DNA of 64,000 nucleotides from Trebouxia sp. TZW2008 (taxonomy: Eukaryota; Chlorophyta; Trebouxiophyceae; Trebouxiales; Trebouxiaceae): contig BDIU01000374.1 of assembly GCA_002118135.1 (NCBI GenBank), positions 62,380-126,379 on the forward strand, written 5' to 3'. The position numbers and the translations under genes were made by a program. This document shows positions 46,601 through 56,721 of this stretch, one piece after another. Position 1 is the first letter of the stretch. Each line of letters starts with the position of its first letter. Below the pieces are notes generated by a model. That model did not search any database. It was not told the origin of the DNA and worked only from the letters and a program-made list of their open reading frames with translations.

Positions 46601-49402
46601 AAAATGATCAAAGCTGGTGTACCTTGTAGAATGCATATATGAAGGCCAATGACGCACTGACTGCCTGCGCCGAGAACAGAGGCAGCAGCTGCAAGTAGGC
46701 AAGATTGTCCCATTGGTCCTGGAAGACGTCCAGAACCAAGGCTGCCACTCTATTTGGGTCCAAGTCAAAATAGCCAATCAGCGAGCGGATCTCCATCAAC
46801 TGTGTCAACGCATAACACAAGTCCTCTCAGCTTTTGACATGCAAAAGTCATGTGCAGTGTGTAAGGTACCAACCAGAGGCAAAGATGTTCTCAGCTGATG
46901 AACAACAGTAGGCAAAATTTATGAACATTGGATCCCAGCAAGCTGTTGAGAACTAAGATGGAAACACTGGCACGGAAAGTACGGCACAAGTGTTCCCACA
47001 GAGTTGATCTTACTACTTGCCCAGATGCTTTGCAAGATTGCTCACACAAGAGCGTCGCAACGACTACTTATGTTGGTGTCATAAGCAACCAGGAAACAAC
47101 AGACAGCAAGGGCGTACAATCTGCGGGATGTTGTCTTGTGACGCAGCTGCTGCAGCGCCAAAGCTGTGCAGGCATACTATCATCTTAGAGAAGCCCTCGT
47201 TCTCCTCTCTTAGGGCATTGAACCTGCACACAGCAGTTTTTCCATTGGTGTCTTGTGAAGTAGACCACAAGCCATCATATGCCTCAAATGCTGAGTTAAG
47301 TGAACCCTTAGGCTGACTACAGCTGAGGTTGTTGTCTGGCATGCTGTGCTGCCAGCTGGGCTGCTGCTGTTGGTCAAAAGCAGTACTGCACAGACAGCAA
47401 GTACCAGCAAATTGTTTGGTGTCCTATCACAGGCAAAGCAGTCTGGTTACAGCTCTTGAAAAGCATAGACGCAAAGTCAAATTTGAGCTGCAGAAGCCGA
47501 TGATTCTATGCGCTCGGGTCATGTCTACTGCCATAATGCTTTTCCAGCCTGCTCAGACTGGAAAAGACTTTGACCCTGCAAGAAAACTGCTGACAGATAC
47601 AGCATAGTTCAGGCTGTTCTGTACAACACTTCACAAGAGACAAATGACGAGCACTGCGTACTTGTTCAGCTTGTAGAACAAGCTGCCATTGACCTGACCC
47701 TCCCTTTTCTTTGTTTCTTGGCCCTGAGGAAGCACCCCCAGGCTTACAAGAAAATGTGCAGGAGCTACCTCATGCAGCTCAGTCTTCCCCACCTGCAACA
47801 GCAAAATCAGTGAGCTCTTGATATAAGGACACATGTACAAGACTAATATTCGTTCATTCATTCATTCATTCATTCATTCCTTGCTTCATTCCTTCATTCA
47901 TTTCATCCTAGACGTACGCTAGACAGGCTCAGCAGGCCCAGCTAGGTATGTACTAGAGCAGTCAACCTAGACCGATCTGATTGGAGACAGGTGATTGCTG
48001 TTAAAGAGCAATATTGTTGTGAGGACATTGCGGGGTGGGGTCAGTAACTGCATCTTCACCATGGTGCTGAGTCAGGACAGGGTTGAGGACAGCTCTCTTA
48101 CAGATCAAGTGCAGTCTTTGCATCAACAAAACACTTCATCCGCCAAGCTTATAGATGCAAGAGACTGAGAATGGCGGTCTATGTGTGGGTCATGCACTAG
48201 CTGATGAGATGCTGCATTTGCATTCACACGGAAGCAGCGTCTGCAGTGTCGCTTTGACAATCTACATTTGAGACACCAGGTAGCCTGCACCTACAAAAGT
48301 GGCTGCGCATGTTCAAGATTGTGTGTGGATTGCATGTATGTCTTGTATGTGCTGCATGTATGTGCTGTGCTGATGTACTGTATACATGTATGCATCATGC
48401 AAAAGAATGATTGAGCATGTTATGAGCAATCACCAGAGACGCTTTCTGCAGATCCTGCACTAGGTCCTTCAGCTTGGTGCACTGCTCCTCCTGGTCGCTG
48501 GTTTCCTGAGCAAGTAGCCTGAAAGCCACAGAATGCGCATTGTCGGCATGTGAATGGCTGCTGTGGGGTTCCTGCTGGGGTTTGACTCAGGTTCCCCTGG
48601 CGTGGCATTGCCTGCGACGTAGCGCTGACGCCAGGGTCATGCAAATGATGACATTCTTTACAAGGTGGGATGAAGTCTGGCATGGTCTGTAGCTGAAGCT
48701 ATATCTTATGCTGCTGGGGCCAGTGATGGTTGACAGCTCAATGGCCTGCAACTGCTTGAGTACTGGGACTGCCGACGAGCCTGATGCTGCTGTTGCCTAA
48801 TGTCTGTGGCAGCAGCTGAGGTGTAAGGGGAAGGTTGTTAAAGCAGACTATACCATATGACTTGAGCCAGGTTCTGCCTAGCCCAGTGGCCTTCTGCATC
48901 CACGCCAACAGCCTTGATAGCAATTGGGACCTTGGCTGTGCTGAGCTCTCCCTGAATCAAGGCCTGATACGAGTGAGCGTCAGCAGCAAATAGAGTACCC
49001 AGTGAAAGCTCACAAGACAAGCAGGTGATGCTGATTTGCTAGGCTCTGTAGGTTGATAGTGGACACATTGACAGAGGTTGAGCGACGTGCCTTGCCTCAG
49101 GTGTACAGGCAATCATGCAACTATCGATTTGCTTGCTGGTGGCCCAAACACACCTTGACTGAAGCAGAGCAAGCTTCATACAGGAACTGCAGCTTGTCTT
49201 CAGTTGTGTTGATGCCAGGGATGGTAGCACCAACATCTGACACCACGACCTGCAAGGACTGAAGATCAGAGATGCCATGAAACAAGGGCAGCTGCAAAAA
49301 CTTCAGCAACAATAGTGCTCTTGCTTATATTCGCGACTATCAGACTGCGGAACGCACCGTGCCATTGTTGAGATTCTCAATCAGCTGCTCTGTTAACAAC
49401 AT
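25622..49402 (-). CDS. THO2: THO complex subunit 2 (THO2/THOC2)
   Basis: Scaffold subunit of the nuclear THO/TREX complex, which couples transcription to mRNA export. I model 36 in-frame exons (~2,211 aa). Upper bounds 5' to 3': 49402, 49291, 48963, 48518, 47792, 47223, 46799, 46337, 45814, 45262, 44507, 43979, 43322, 42319, 41574, 40824, 40251, 39833, 39073, 38166, 37315, 36244, 35249, 34386, 33709, 33120, 32210, 31078, 30114, 29387, 28554, 27950, 27471, 27045, 26435, 26008. Family landmarks in order: 'LREENEGFSKMI', 'SLIGYFDLDPNR', 'AELWLLLELLPYSRRFALY', 'VSHSNPVTV', 'VPLFVLLAQNRSL', 'LLPRCILTPEDAMYCAAF', 'TEREADNFGIFFREVL', 'YNEFARG'. The last 10 exons are Ala/Ser/Pro, Arg/Asp/Ser and Lys/Glu-rich, like the charged tail of plant and animal THO2. 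Three introns use GC donors. A small exon may be missing between 47178 and 46799. Confidence 0.9.
27960..28215 (-). repeat. Copies of the THO2 27950-27820 exon start
   Basis: Two further copies of the 'TAAQNGVEA' segment precede the real exon on the minus strand: about 28071-28000, still with a 'ttgcag' acceptor and open frame, and about 28210-28155. The nearer copy could be spliced; the farther one lacks a clean acceptor. Confidence 0.75.
30478..30965 (-). repeat. Minisatellite of ~111-118-bp units made of the THO2 31078-30966 exon end, donor and (GCT)n
   Basis: Units near 30478, 30588, 30706 and 30820 precede the real exon edge at about 30931-30966 on plus coordinates. In minus sense each holds a Pro/Thr-coding stretch, (GCT)n coding for alanine, then a GTATGC-type donor and a short intron piece. 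CAG/GCT run lengths differ between units (about 4-8 triplets). Each copy thus duplicates an exon end together with its 5' splice site. Confidence 0.85.
33138..33263 (-). repeat. Near-intact duplicate of the 5' half of the THO2 33120-32903 exon
   Basis: About 126 bp, roughly 93% identical by eye to 33120-32995, open over 42 codons with an acceptor-like 'gatgtag'. Several differences are silent (tca/tcg, ttg/ctg, cgg/agg). It has no evident donor and the frame meets TGA just past the copied part, so it is probably not an alternative exon. Confidence 0.85.
33800..34015 (-). repeat. Two decayed copies of the acceptor and start of the THO2 33709 exon
   Basis: About 33808-33849 repeats 'ctgcctggggagcatcc' and 'cttggttcaactgca' of the real exon. 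A more diverged copy lies at about 33960-34010. Both are upstream in gene sense. Confidence 0.75.
34490..34760 (-). repeat. Degenerate tandem array in a THO2 intron
   Basis: Imperfect units of about 50-60 bp containing 'tgacacgaggtatgcaagac'-like sequence ('gtatgcaagaca', 'gcatgcaaaaca', 'ccatgcaaggta', 'gcatgcaaaacc') recur five or more times. The source is unclear; it may not be exon-derived. Confidence 0.6.
34843..34975 (-). repeat. Copy of the 3' end of the THO2 35249-34992 exon with donor
   Basis: 'ccatttgacaacagcgcatg' at 34843 duplicates the exon end at 34992, and 'aagctgaa.gagg.gtgtctt' continues the match for about 100 bp. It lies downstream of the real donor in gene sense. Confidence 0.85.
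35300..35720 (-). repeat. Three decayed copies of the 5' part of the THO2 35249 exon
   Basis: Copies at about 35310-35405, 35440-35545 and 35590-35720 (plus coordinates) repeat the 'cactgcctgaacagcttc', 'gcgctcct' and 'cacgctcca.gagcttgact' blocks, ending in 'cctgaac' (acceptor side). All carry indels. Confidence 0.8.
36290..36900 (-). repeat. Four decayed copies of the 5' part of the THO2 36244 exon
   Basis: Copies at about 36310-36400, 36465-36560, 36610-36705 and 36760-36900 repeat 'gcatgctcctgcaaagcttc', 'ttgctcacgctgca.cagctt' and 'ttgtcatac'. Spacing is about 140-150 bp. They encode broken versions of 'YDKQIKLLQREQAEALQEH'. Confidence 0.85.
38195..38490 (-). repeat. Two decayed copies of the 5' part of the THO2 38166 exon
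   Basis: About 38195-38345 repeats 'gggtggtacaacaggaa.gc', 'ctctggctctag', 'ggcatcatct' and 'aagtcggcgtact', with an insertion. About 38425-38485 repeats only the acceptor-proximal end ('cttcaagaagtctgcgtact'). Confidence 0.85.
38845..38880 (-). repeat. Short copy of part of the THO2 39073-38897 exon
   Basis: 'gttgacaaccctggtgcagt' at about 38848 repeats the exon segment at about 38933 ('actgacaaccctgatgcggt'). It lies just downstream of the exon's donor in gene sense. Confidence 0.6.
39240..39640 (-). repeat. Two decayed copies of the 3' part of the THO2 39833-39678 exon
   Basis: About 39520-39605 repeats 'ctggctgtcttgttgaccag', 'cgcactcccttgttgatgat' and 'ctcagac'. About 39255-39310 repeats 'cagcgcccaccctggctgtc'. 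Interspersed 'gcacagacagatacag'-type short repeats fill the rest. Confidence 0.8.
40610..40935 (-). repeat. Copies flanking and bracketing the THO2 40824-40689 exon
   Basis: 40612-40640 copies the exon's 3' end plus donor ('aatcacctgaaaagcggcag' against 'agtcacctgaagcagcgcat'). 40860-40935 copies its 5' part plus acceptor ('cattgtcaggcttgtacctg'). The real exon lies between them, so both edges were duplicated outwards. Confidence 0.85.
40993..41075 (+). repeat. 80-90-bp dispersed element, copy 1
   Basis: 'tagcacaggaccaaa' through 'gctccagtaca' and 'agctgggcctgctgagcct' matches copies at 45924-46010 (same orientation) and about 47909-47975 (inverted). All three lie in THO2 introns. No coding frame; family unknown. 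Confidence 0.8.
41390..41455 (-). repeat. Tandem copy of the donor region of the THO2 41574-41456 exon
   Basis: 'cacccggcaacgtcaagctc' and 'acctagtcttactg' occur twice (about 41392 and 41434). In minus sense each holds AAGACTAG|GTGAGC. The 41456 donor is required to keep frame with the next exon. Confidence 0.85.
45924..46010 (+). repeat. 80-90-bp dispersed element, copy 2
   Basis: Longest copy; ends with 'tatacgtctag', which the inverted copy at 47909 also shows. See copy 1. Confidence 0.8.
47849..47905. repeat. (CATT)n microsatellite
   Basis: 'attcattcattcattc' runs, then 'ccttcattcattt', directly next to the inverted dispersed element at 47909. Confidence 0.85.
47909..47975 (-). repeat. 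80-90-bp dispersed element, copy 3 (inverted)
   Basis: 'gctcagcaggcccagctagg' and 'tactagagcagtcaac' are the reverse complement of the core of copy 2. Confidence 0.78.
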
Positions 49403-52217
49403 GACAGCAGACCTTGGTCACGCAGCCACACAAAGCTGTGCCATCAAAGCGTGTTACGATCTGAGAGGTATGACTTAGGCAGCTGTGCGGGACAGCTGCG
49501 GCGTTGCTTTGCTGCTAAGCTCGCAGCAGCTACCGCAGCACCATTCAGCATCGCCTGGTAGCGGCAGAACGACAAGCGGACCCGGCAAGCTGTGCACCCA
49601 GTGCAAGATGCATGCTCACGGGACAACGACGGTCAATTAGTGTGACGGTCACCCGTACAGCCGTCATAACGCTGCCCTGACCGTGAGGCAGCTTGAGAGG
49701 CAGCTGATCGGAGCCTGAGCATGAGTGCAATGAAAAGATCTGATCCAAAACTGTGCATGCAATGGTCACTGATACAGATACTCTGAAGGTAAAGTTGCCA
49801 TTATGATGACAGTCTACCACAGTTGTGTCCTTGAACCCCCCATGACGACAGTCTATCAAGGTTGTTTGCTTGTAATACCGTAGTCAAGGCTGACATCACT
49901 GACTGACAGCCTCTTCAAGATGCGTAGGAGCATTGTGTGAGTACCATCGCACAGGCAACCTGACAAAGTCAATGTCTGGAAGCACGTCATACCATAGAAA
50001 ATATGATATAGGTGTCTTCGCCTATCTAGTAGTATCTGCAGTCAATACACTCACTCAATGCTTGCATCAGAGCCAAACACATGCTGGGGACACTGAGCAG
50101 CTTTTGATGTTGCGCACCCACTTTGATTACTGGCTGCACAATGTACTAAATTGTCCAAAGTTCCTGGGCCACAAGCATGCCTTACAGAAGCCTTAGAATG
50201 CTTGTCAACTTTTGACAACTTTTTTGTCCCTGAAAGCAAGGGCAAGCTTGCTGTCCCAGGCAAGGTATTTGCAACCATGAAGTTCTGACCTGCATCAGCA
50301 AGCACGATATTGCAGCCTCTGTTGGCTTTCAACAGGCAGGCCTGTAAATGTGAAATGACTGTGTATACACTGCCTTACTAGGCCAGTGCATAAACAGGCT
50401 CAACAAGGCAGTGTTGCTGAACTGTCATGGAGCCATCAGAAACGCCGTGTCACTGCATGCTGCAGTGACACCACAGGTGCAACTGATACTTACAAGTCAG
50501 CAACAAGCCGTTTCATACGCTATTGCTTACAAGTTCCTGAGAGCAAACACATCTACAACAACATCCAGCTCTCAATTCCACATTGATGTTTGCTTCGCTT
50601 TGCAACCCTGTGTTTTGGCAACTTGCAAAAGGCATGTGTGTGCCTTCAGACACCTAGTGCTATGCTCAATCAAGACCATCGCTTCTGCACACAGAGTTGG
50701 ACAACCTGGGCAGCCCAAAGTACTGCTGCTGCCGTTCAAACTTGATCAGTGTCGGCCGCCTCAAATGTTCTATGTGCTGTGTCATCGCTGTACGACCACA
50801 GCCTCTGCCTTGCAGAGCACTCAGCAGTGAAGGTGGCAGGTTCAAAGCAAACCTGGCAATACAGAAGTGGATGCTTTTCATGGGTGGAGGCAATGGACAG
50901 TTGGTGCAAAGTGTCAGCTTGCTTCTGCTGCTGATAGTTGTTGGATTGACAGAGGAGTCTTATTCTCTGAGACACCAATCTGCGGAACATCAGCTGCCCT
51001 TGGAGGTAACAATAATGAAGCACCTGAGAGGCTATAATGCCGCAAGCTCTTATGACTGACATCATCTACTCATCCTCACTATTGCATCTTTGTAAACCAC
51101 GACACATTCATCATCATTCATTGCTCATACTTAGCTGGCGGCACGCCGCAGGCTATCAAACTGTCCCTATCAAAGTAACATCGCTCTCAGTTGCATTCGC
51201 TGTAGAAGCCGTGACTGCAGTCCTCAATTGTGTAGCTGGGCAGCAGAGGCGCATGCTCATCAGCAGATCGTGCTAAGAAGGCTGTGCAAGTGGCAAGGGA
51301 GGATCTGCTTCCAATAGCTAGCAAGCCCCGTGCTGCGATTCCTCTTGTTCATCTTTGTGCGCAGCTCATGCCTCCGAGCAACATGCTTCAAGCAATGCCA
51401 GCTACCTTATGCCCTGCAGCTTTGCATTCTTGCAACTGTCATGGTGTATGCAAGCAGCGCTGCCTCTTCTGTCGGCGTCTGCATGGCATGCTGGCGACAG
51501 AATGTCTATGAGGCTGCAGCGGCAGAGCATGTGCATGTTTCAAAGCATGTGTCTCAGCAAAGATCACTGGGCATGCTCCAAAAACGGTTTGTCTGGCGTT
51601 CTCAGTCATGCATGGCGATTGCTGCAACTCGACAATTTCACAACTTAGGCATTGAGAAGCTGCAACACATCAGATATTTCTGATAAAAGCCTGCATTGAT
51701 GTGTATTCAGGGGTATATTTGCAGGCACTGGAGGCTCGTCCTTGCTTCACATTCGCCCAGCCCTTCTGCAAAGCTGCTTCTCTGCCAGTTGCGATTTCAA
51801 ACTGTGATCTTTTGCGCGTTTTGGGTTTGGTCCAACTTCCAGGCGCAGCTTCTTGAAGATTTGCCTTCAGCTTTACAGCCTGGCTAACCACGTGGCACGT
51901 GCCAAAACACGAGCTGGCGCGTGTGCGGTCGTTAATAAGCTGTGATGGTAATGATCCATGTACAAGCACAATGTACTGGATTGGGTTCGCTCCCTTCCTT
52001 GGTTCAGCTCTCGCTTGCTTGTCTTATCACACTTTACCTAGGCTGCTTCGAAGTACAGACTAGACGTTGCAGCTGCTCGTGCGCTGCTCGTCGTTGCAGT
52101 GAGTCTGTTGGGCACTCCACGGGCAGCGCGCCAAGTCTAGGTCACGCAGGGCGCGCGACAAGCGATCTTGCTGTTGTGAAGTTTGCCTGAGGGGCTTACT
52201 TTTGCTTCGTCGTCGTC
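49403..52217. other. Divergent 5' region of THO2 (-) and the phosphate symporter (+)
   Basis: CpG-richer blocks lie at about 49440-49700, fitting a THO2 promoter, and 51880-52200, fitting the symporter promoter. Several open segments exist on both strands (for example 51969-51670 minus, without ATG), but none has a recognised domain. An undetected 5' exon of THO2 or a small gene cannot be excluded. Confidence 0.5.
51889..51901. promoter_or_regulatory. Double G-box (CACGTG-G-CACGTG)
   Basis: Two CACGTG hexamers separated by one base, about 320 bp upstream of the symporter ATG. CACGTG is the plant G-box and the core bound by bHLH/bZIP factors; PHO4-type bHLH factors bind it at phosphate genes in yeast. 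A regulatory role here is inference. Confidence 0.5.
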
Positions 52218-55200
52218 ATGTATATCTACAAGAGCATGGACGATGGTATCCCCATCGACGAGGAGTCTGAAAAGGGAGACAACATGCGTATCATTGAGAT
52301 AGATGGCAAGCCGACGTCAACAGTGGGCATTCGGTACACTAGCTCTGACACCGGGGCAGCCGGCACTGAGCGCACGAAGAGTGGGAGGTTTGTTGACGCG
52401 GGCAGGCCCGACGAGACTCAGAGAGAGTACTGGGCAGACATTCCCAGCGGTTTCCTTGGCGGCCAGCGCTTCAGGACGGTCTCCCGAGAGGATCTTGCGG
52501 TAAGTGCTTGGCACTTCCTGCAGCTGCTATCACCTTGGCGGCTGTTGCGCATGAGGCTTCTGCATGCTCGCATTTGCAGCACGCTTGTTTAGTGACTGCC
52601 CTGGTGCAGAAGCATGCTTGCATCTTGACTTCCTCTGGGCTGCTGCAGGAAACTAGGCAGGAGGGAAAGGCTGTATGGAACATGTTCAAGGAGGACCCAC
52701 TTGCTCCTGCAGCTGCCTACTGGAGAAACTATGGAATGCCAGGCATTGGTCTATTTCTTGAGGGCTATGTGGTGGGTGCATGCTGCCAATTTGCTGCTTT
52801 GGTGGCTGCGCTGCTGGTGTTGACTTGCAGGTTTATGTTGTCAAACGGCCTGTGCCATTTGCAGCCTTGTGTCCCCTGTCTGCCCAAGCATGCGACCCTT
52901 CAGTTGTTTGTATCTCAGACACTGACAGTTTCTTATTGTGCAGATCTTCTCTATCAGTAACAACAGCACCCTGTTCAAGCAGGCCTATCCCAACTGCTGG
53001 AAAACCTTCAAGCAGTGCAATGAGGTATACACCAGACTTCATTGCCTTTTTTGGCAGTGCACAGCAGTTTTTGCTCTGGTCAATTAGACTATTTCCAGCT
53101 GCGCCTTCTCTGTCTGTATCATCATGCTCTTTGCTGCAAGCATTAGTGTAAGCATCAGTATCATCATTCAGACTGACTACAATGCTCTGGCGTGCAATAT
53201 AAGCCTTGTCTCTTGTGCAGCTGCTGTGCATACTTGGATCACTGCTCATTTTTGCATTCCAGCTGTTACTCCAGGACCCACTGCCCTGCCCATGTCTGCA
53301 GATCAGAGTTGTGTTTACTGCATACAGCCCTGGCTATGCTGTCTGTGTTTATTGCATACAGCCCTGGCTATGCTCAATGTTCTCACACTTGTGTTGGTTG
53401 CTGCAGACCTGGACCCAAGCCACCACATATCTGCAGCTGATTGGTATCTTGATTGGTCAGCTCATGTTTGGCGTCATGGGTGACTGGATTGGACGCAAGG
53501 CCACCATGCTTATCGACATGTCCATCATTCTGATTGGTGTCATCCTTCTGACAGCCTCCAACGGCCCTACTGTCAACAGCTGGGTCATCATGTATGCTTG
53601 GTCGCAATTCATCTTTGGTGTTGGCATTGGCGGTGAATACCCCATGACTTCTACTAGAGCCACTGAGGAGTCTGAGCAGGACAGGCAGTATGCACAGAGG
53701 CACCGTGGCCGCAAGGTCATGCTTGCCTACACCATGCAGGGCTGGGGCCAGTTCATCAACCTCAGTGTCCTGCTGCTGCTGCTCAACATCTTCAACCAGT
53801 GAGTCTCTCGTCGTGTGCAATTGTTGTTCTGGTGCAATCGTATTTGCTTTTCTTCTGTTGCTATTTCTCAACATGTTCAACAAATGTTTCTCACCAGTGA
53901 AGTCCTGGTGTTACATTGTTAAACTGGGTATTGCTTTTGCTTCACATCTAGTGTCTCTGGCGGGGTATGATGTGTGCCATACAGTGTGCACTACTGGTTT
54001 GATTGTGTCGCAATGGCAGCAGTGCATACTTTATGGCTTAGCAATAGCTTTCGACGAGAATTGATGTATTTTGCCGCGCTGCTCTGCTCTGCTGTGTATC
54101 ATGTGTGTCTTGTTGACAGCTGATTGTTAAGGTCAAGAGAATTCACAGTGGATCATCTTTACTTTGTCGGTTCGCTACCAGCAAACATCACTATACATGC
54201 TGTGGCAATTGAATGGCCAGTCTCATTAATGCATGCTGATTTTGGGCATCACAGACCTGCTTTCCATGTGCAGCATTCATCACTGCTGCCTGTACTTGCA
54301 CATGTGTACAGAAAGTACGGCTGTAGTGCTTCATACCAGGCAAGGCTTCAGTGCTCAATATGTACGATTGCACACAGCCAGTGCAAGCCACCTTGCAATT
54401 CCAACCTTCAGCAGCATTTGGGTGATGCAAGGTTATTGCTAGCAATATCAGTGCTTGTTGGTTGTCATGGCCATGGCGCCTACTGCAAGGCAACAGGATG
54501 CTTATCTTTGGCTGTTTCTGCAGCCACGGGCACGGTCCATACCACAAGGGCCCTGCTGGTGCTACCTGGAGAGTCAGCTTTGCCCTTCTGATCCCAGTGG
54601 TGCTCTACATCCTGTATTACAGAGTGTACGTTCTGAAGGAGCTGAAACTGCTGTCGAGTGTCAAGAAGAGGGACGGCGTCAAAGGTCAGCACACTCTTCA
54701 TTGCTTGTGTTAGTTATGAAGTTTATGCTGTGTCTGGAGGATAATGTGTTATAATCACTTGCTGTGCTGGGTAATCACTCGCTGTGCTGGGCAATATGTC
54801 ATTGATGGTTTATGCTCAAAGCTGCTGAGCCTGCTGAGCGTGACTTAGGGACTCAAATGCTGACTTGGACCTTTCTGCTGCTGAGCCTACGTAGCAGCGT
54901 TTATCCTTGCAAACTCTTGTAGCTGTGGACTGCAGGTTATGACTGGAAGTCTTTCCGTTTGTTGATCACCTACTTCTGGCACAGACTGGTCGGCACTGGT
55001 GGCATCTGGTTCTGCAATGACTGGTACTTCTATGGCAACGGTGTCTTCAGATCCACCTTTGTCGGCCTTCTGGTTGGCTCCAACGCCAGTGTGCAAGTGA
55101 ACTGGCTGTACAGTTACATCAATGCTGGTGTCCAGCTGGTTGGCTACTACTGTGCTGCCAACACTGTGGACTTCAGAGCCATTGGGCGTCGTCGTCTGAC

Positions 55201-56721
55201 TGTCTTCTCCTTCTGCATGGTGAGCTGCTATTCACTAGCTGCATCTTGGCTGCTATTCACTAGCTGCATTTTGGCTGTTCAACCAACTGTCTTGCACGTA
55301 TTCTGCCACCTGCATTATCCGCTGCCATTCCAGCAATGACACATTGATCAGATCTGATTTGGCTCTTAGAACTCCTCAGCTGTGGTGCACATCCCACATG
55401 GCATTTTGTTTGTGCTTGGTTCCGTCTGCCATATTGCGTGGTGCCTGAAGCAGGGCAGATCTGGACTTGTCTTACATGCTGAGCTGACTTGATGCAGGTA
55501 GCGTTCATCTTCGCTGCTGTGGCTGGTTCCTACCCTGACCTGGTTGACACCCGCCACAGGAAGAACCTCCACGTCTTCCAGTTCATGTACTATATCAGTT
55601 CCTTCTTTGGACTGTATGGCTCCCACACCACCAGTTTCCTGCTGTCTGCTGAGGTGAGCATCTTCCACACTTTAGTTGTACACATGGCAGTGTGCATGCA
55701 AAAGTTCAGACAGTGTGTCAAAATCAATCAGCCGAAGGCCTGCAAGCATCATTTCCTGTCATTGTGAAGTGTGATCATGCTGTAGTGCAGCTGCGGTGTC
55801 TGTGTTGGCCATAAGTCATAACAGGGCATGTCCAGCTTGCAGCGTGGTGCACATTTGCAAGCTCGGCTGATATGTAGGGCAAACTTTTCATGATTGCTGC
55901 ATGTTTCGGTATGTTTAGATTTGTTTCTAGAGGTCTCTATGTCTGTGCAGATGTACCCTGCCCCTATCAGAGCAACAGCACACGGTATCTCTGCAGCCAC
56001 TGGCAAGGTTGGCTCCATTCTTGTCGTGGTCTGGCTGAACTACCTGGGCAACCGCAACAAGTTCTGGATCACCTGGCCTTTTGCCCTGTTGGGTGCCGTC
56101 ATCTGCTGGATCTTTGTGGCTGACAACACCGGTCTGGACCTTGCTGAGCAGGTACTTGCTCCAATTACTTTACTTCACTTGCACTTCAGTGTGCAGTTTA
56201 TGTCTCCTATGCGTGTCACATGTCATACACATTGCTGTTGCTGCTGCAGTCATTGCTGTGCATTGATGGCTACAGCATTTGCGTGCATGTGCTTCATATC
56301 GTTGTAGCTATCGCTGTTGACTTTGGGTGACAGAGTTGCTGCGTGCTAGCTGTGGTGTGGCAACATGCACCACATGGCATGTGGCATTGTTCACTGTGAC
56401 AATGTGTACTGATACAAAGGCCGACAGCAAGTGGTTGCATTGCAGGAGCGCAGATGGTTCTTCATCAGGAACGGCAGTGCCAAGGACTACCACGGTCCTG
56501 CTGTCCACTGGCGTCATCTGTCTCGCTGGGAACGCCATGTTTGCAAGATCCACCTGCAGTATGACCCCGTCGCAGATCTGCAGCAGAGGCGTGAGGCCAG
56601 CCTCAACAGGATGTCCTACACCAAGCCCATGATCAATGTTGACAAGAACGATGCTGTCAGCGTCGCCAATGGCAATGGTGTGGCTAACGGCGTGAACGGT
56701 GCCAATGCAGCCAAGGTTTAG
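52218..56721 (+). CDS. Phosphate:H+ symporter, MFS PHT1/PHO84 class
   Basis: Plasma-membrane uptake of inorganic phosphate with protons is the known role of the class. Nine exons: 52218-52499, 52649-52771, 52944-53024, 53407-53798, 54524-54684, 54936-55219, 55498-55653, 55951-56151 and 56446-56721 (651 aa). Visible signatures: the MFS loop 'GVMGDWIGRKATM', 'GVGIGGEYPMTS' (PHT1 proteins usually have GGDYPLS), 'FCNDWYFYGNGVFRSTF', and 'AEMYPAPIRATAHGISAATGK', typical of PHT1/PHO84. About twelve hydrophobic segments. The N-terminal ~110 residues and the charged, Asn-rich C-terminus are cytosolic tails longer than in plant PHT1. Substrate is inferred from family; Glu for Asp in GGEYP is a mild caution. 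Confidence 0.88.
53306..53380 (+). repeat. Tandem duplication in symporter intron 3
   Basis: 'gtttactgcatacagccctg' and 'gctatgct' occur twice about 36 bp apart. Similar short tandem duplications occur at about 54748-54795 ('actygctgtgctggg') and 55220-55275 ('ctgctattcactagctgcat'). Confidence 0.8.

Noticed and set aside
49358..52217. THO2 start moved to about 51.9 kb using the open frame 51969-51670 (-)
   Set aside because: No ATG, no match to the THO2 N-terminus and no clear splice path; the CpG-rich block at 49440-49700 and the length of the N-terminal region fit a start at 49402.
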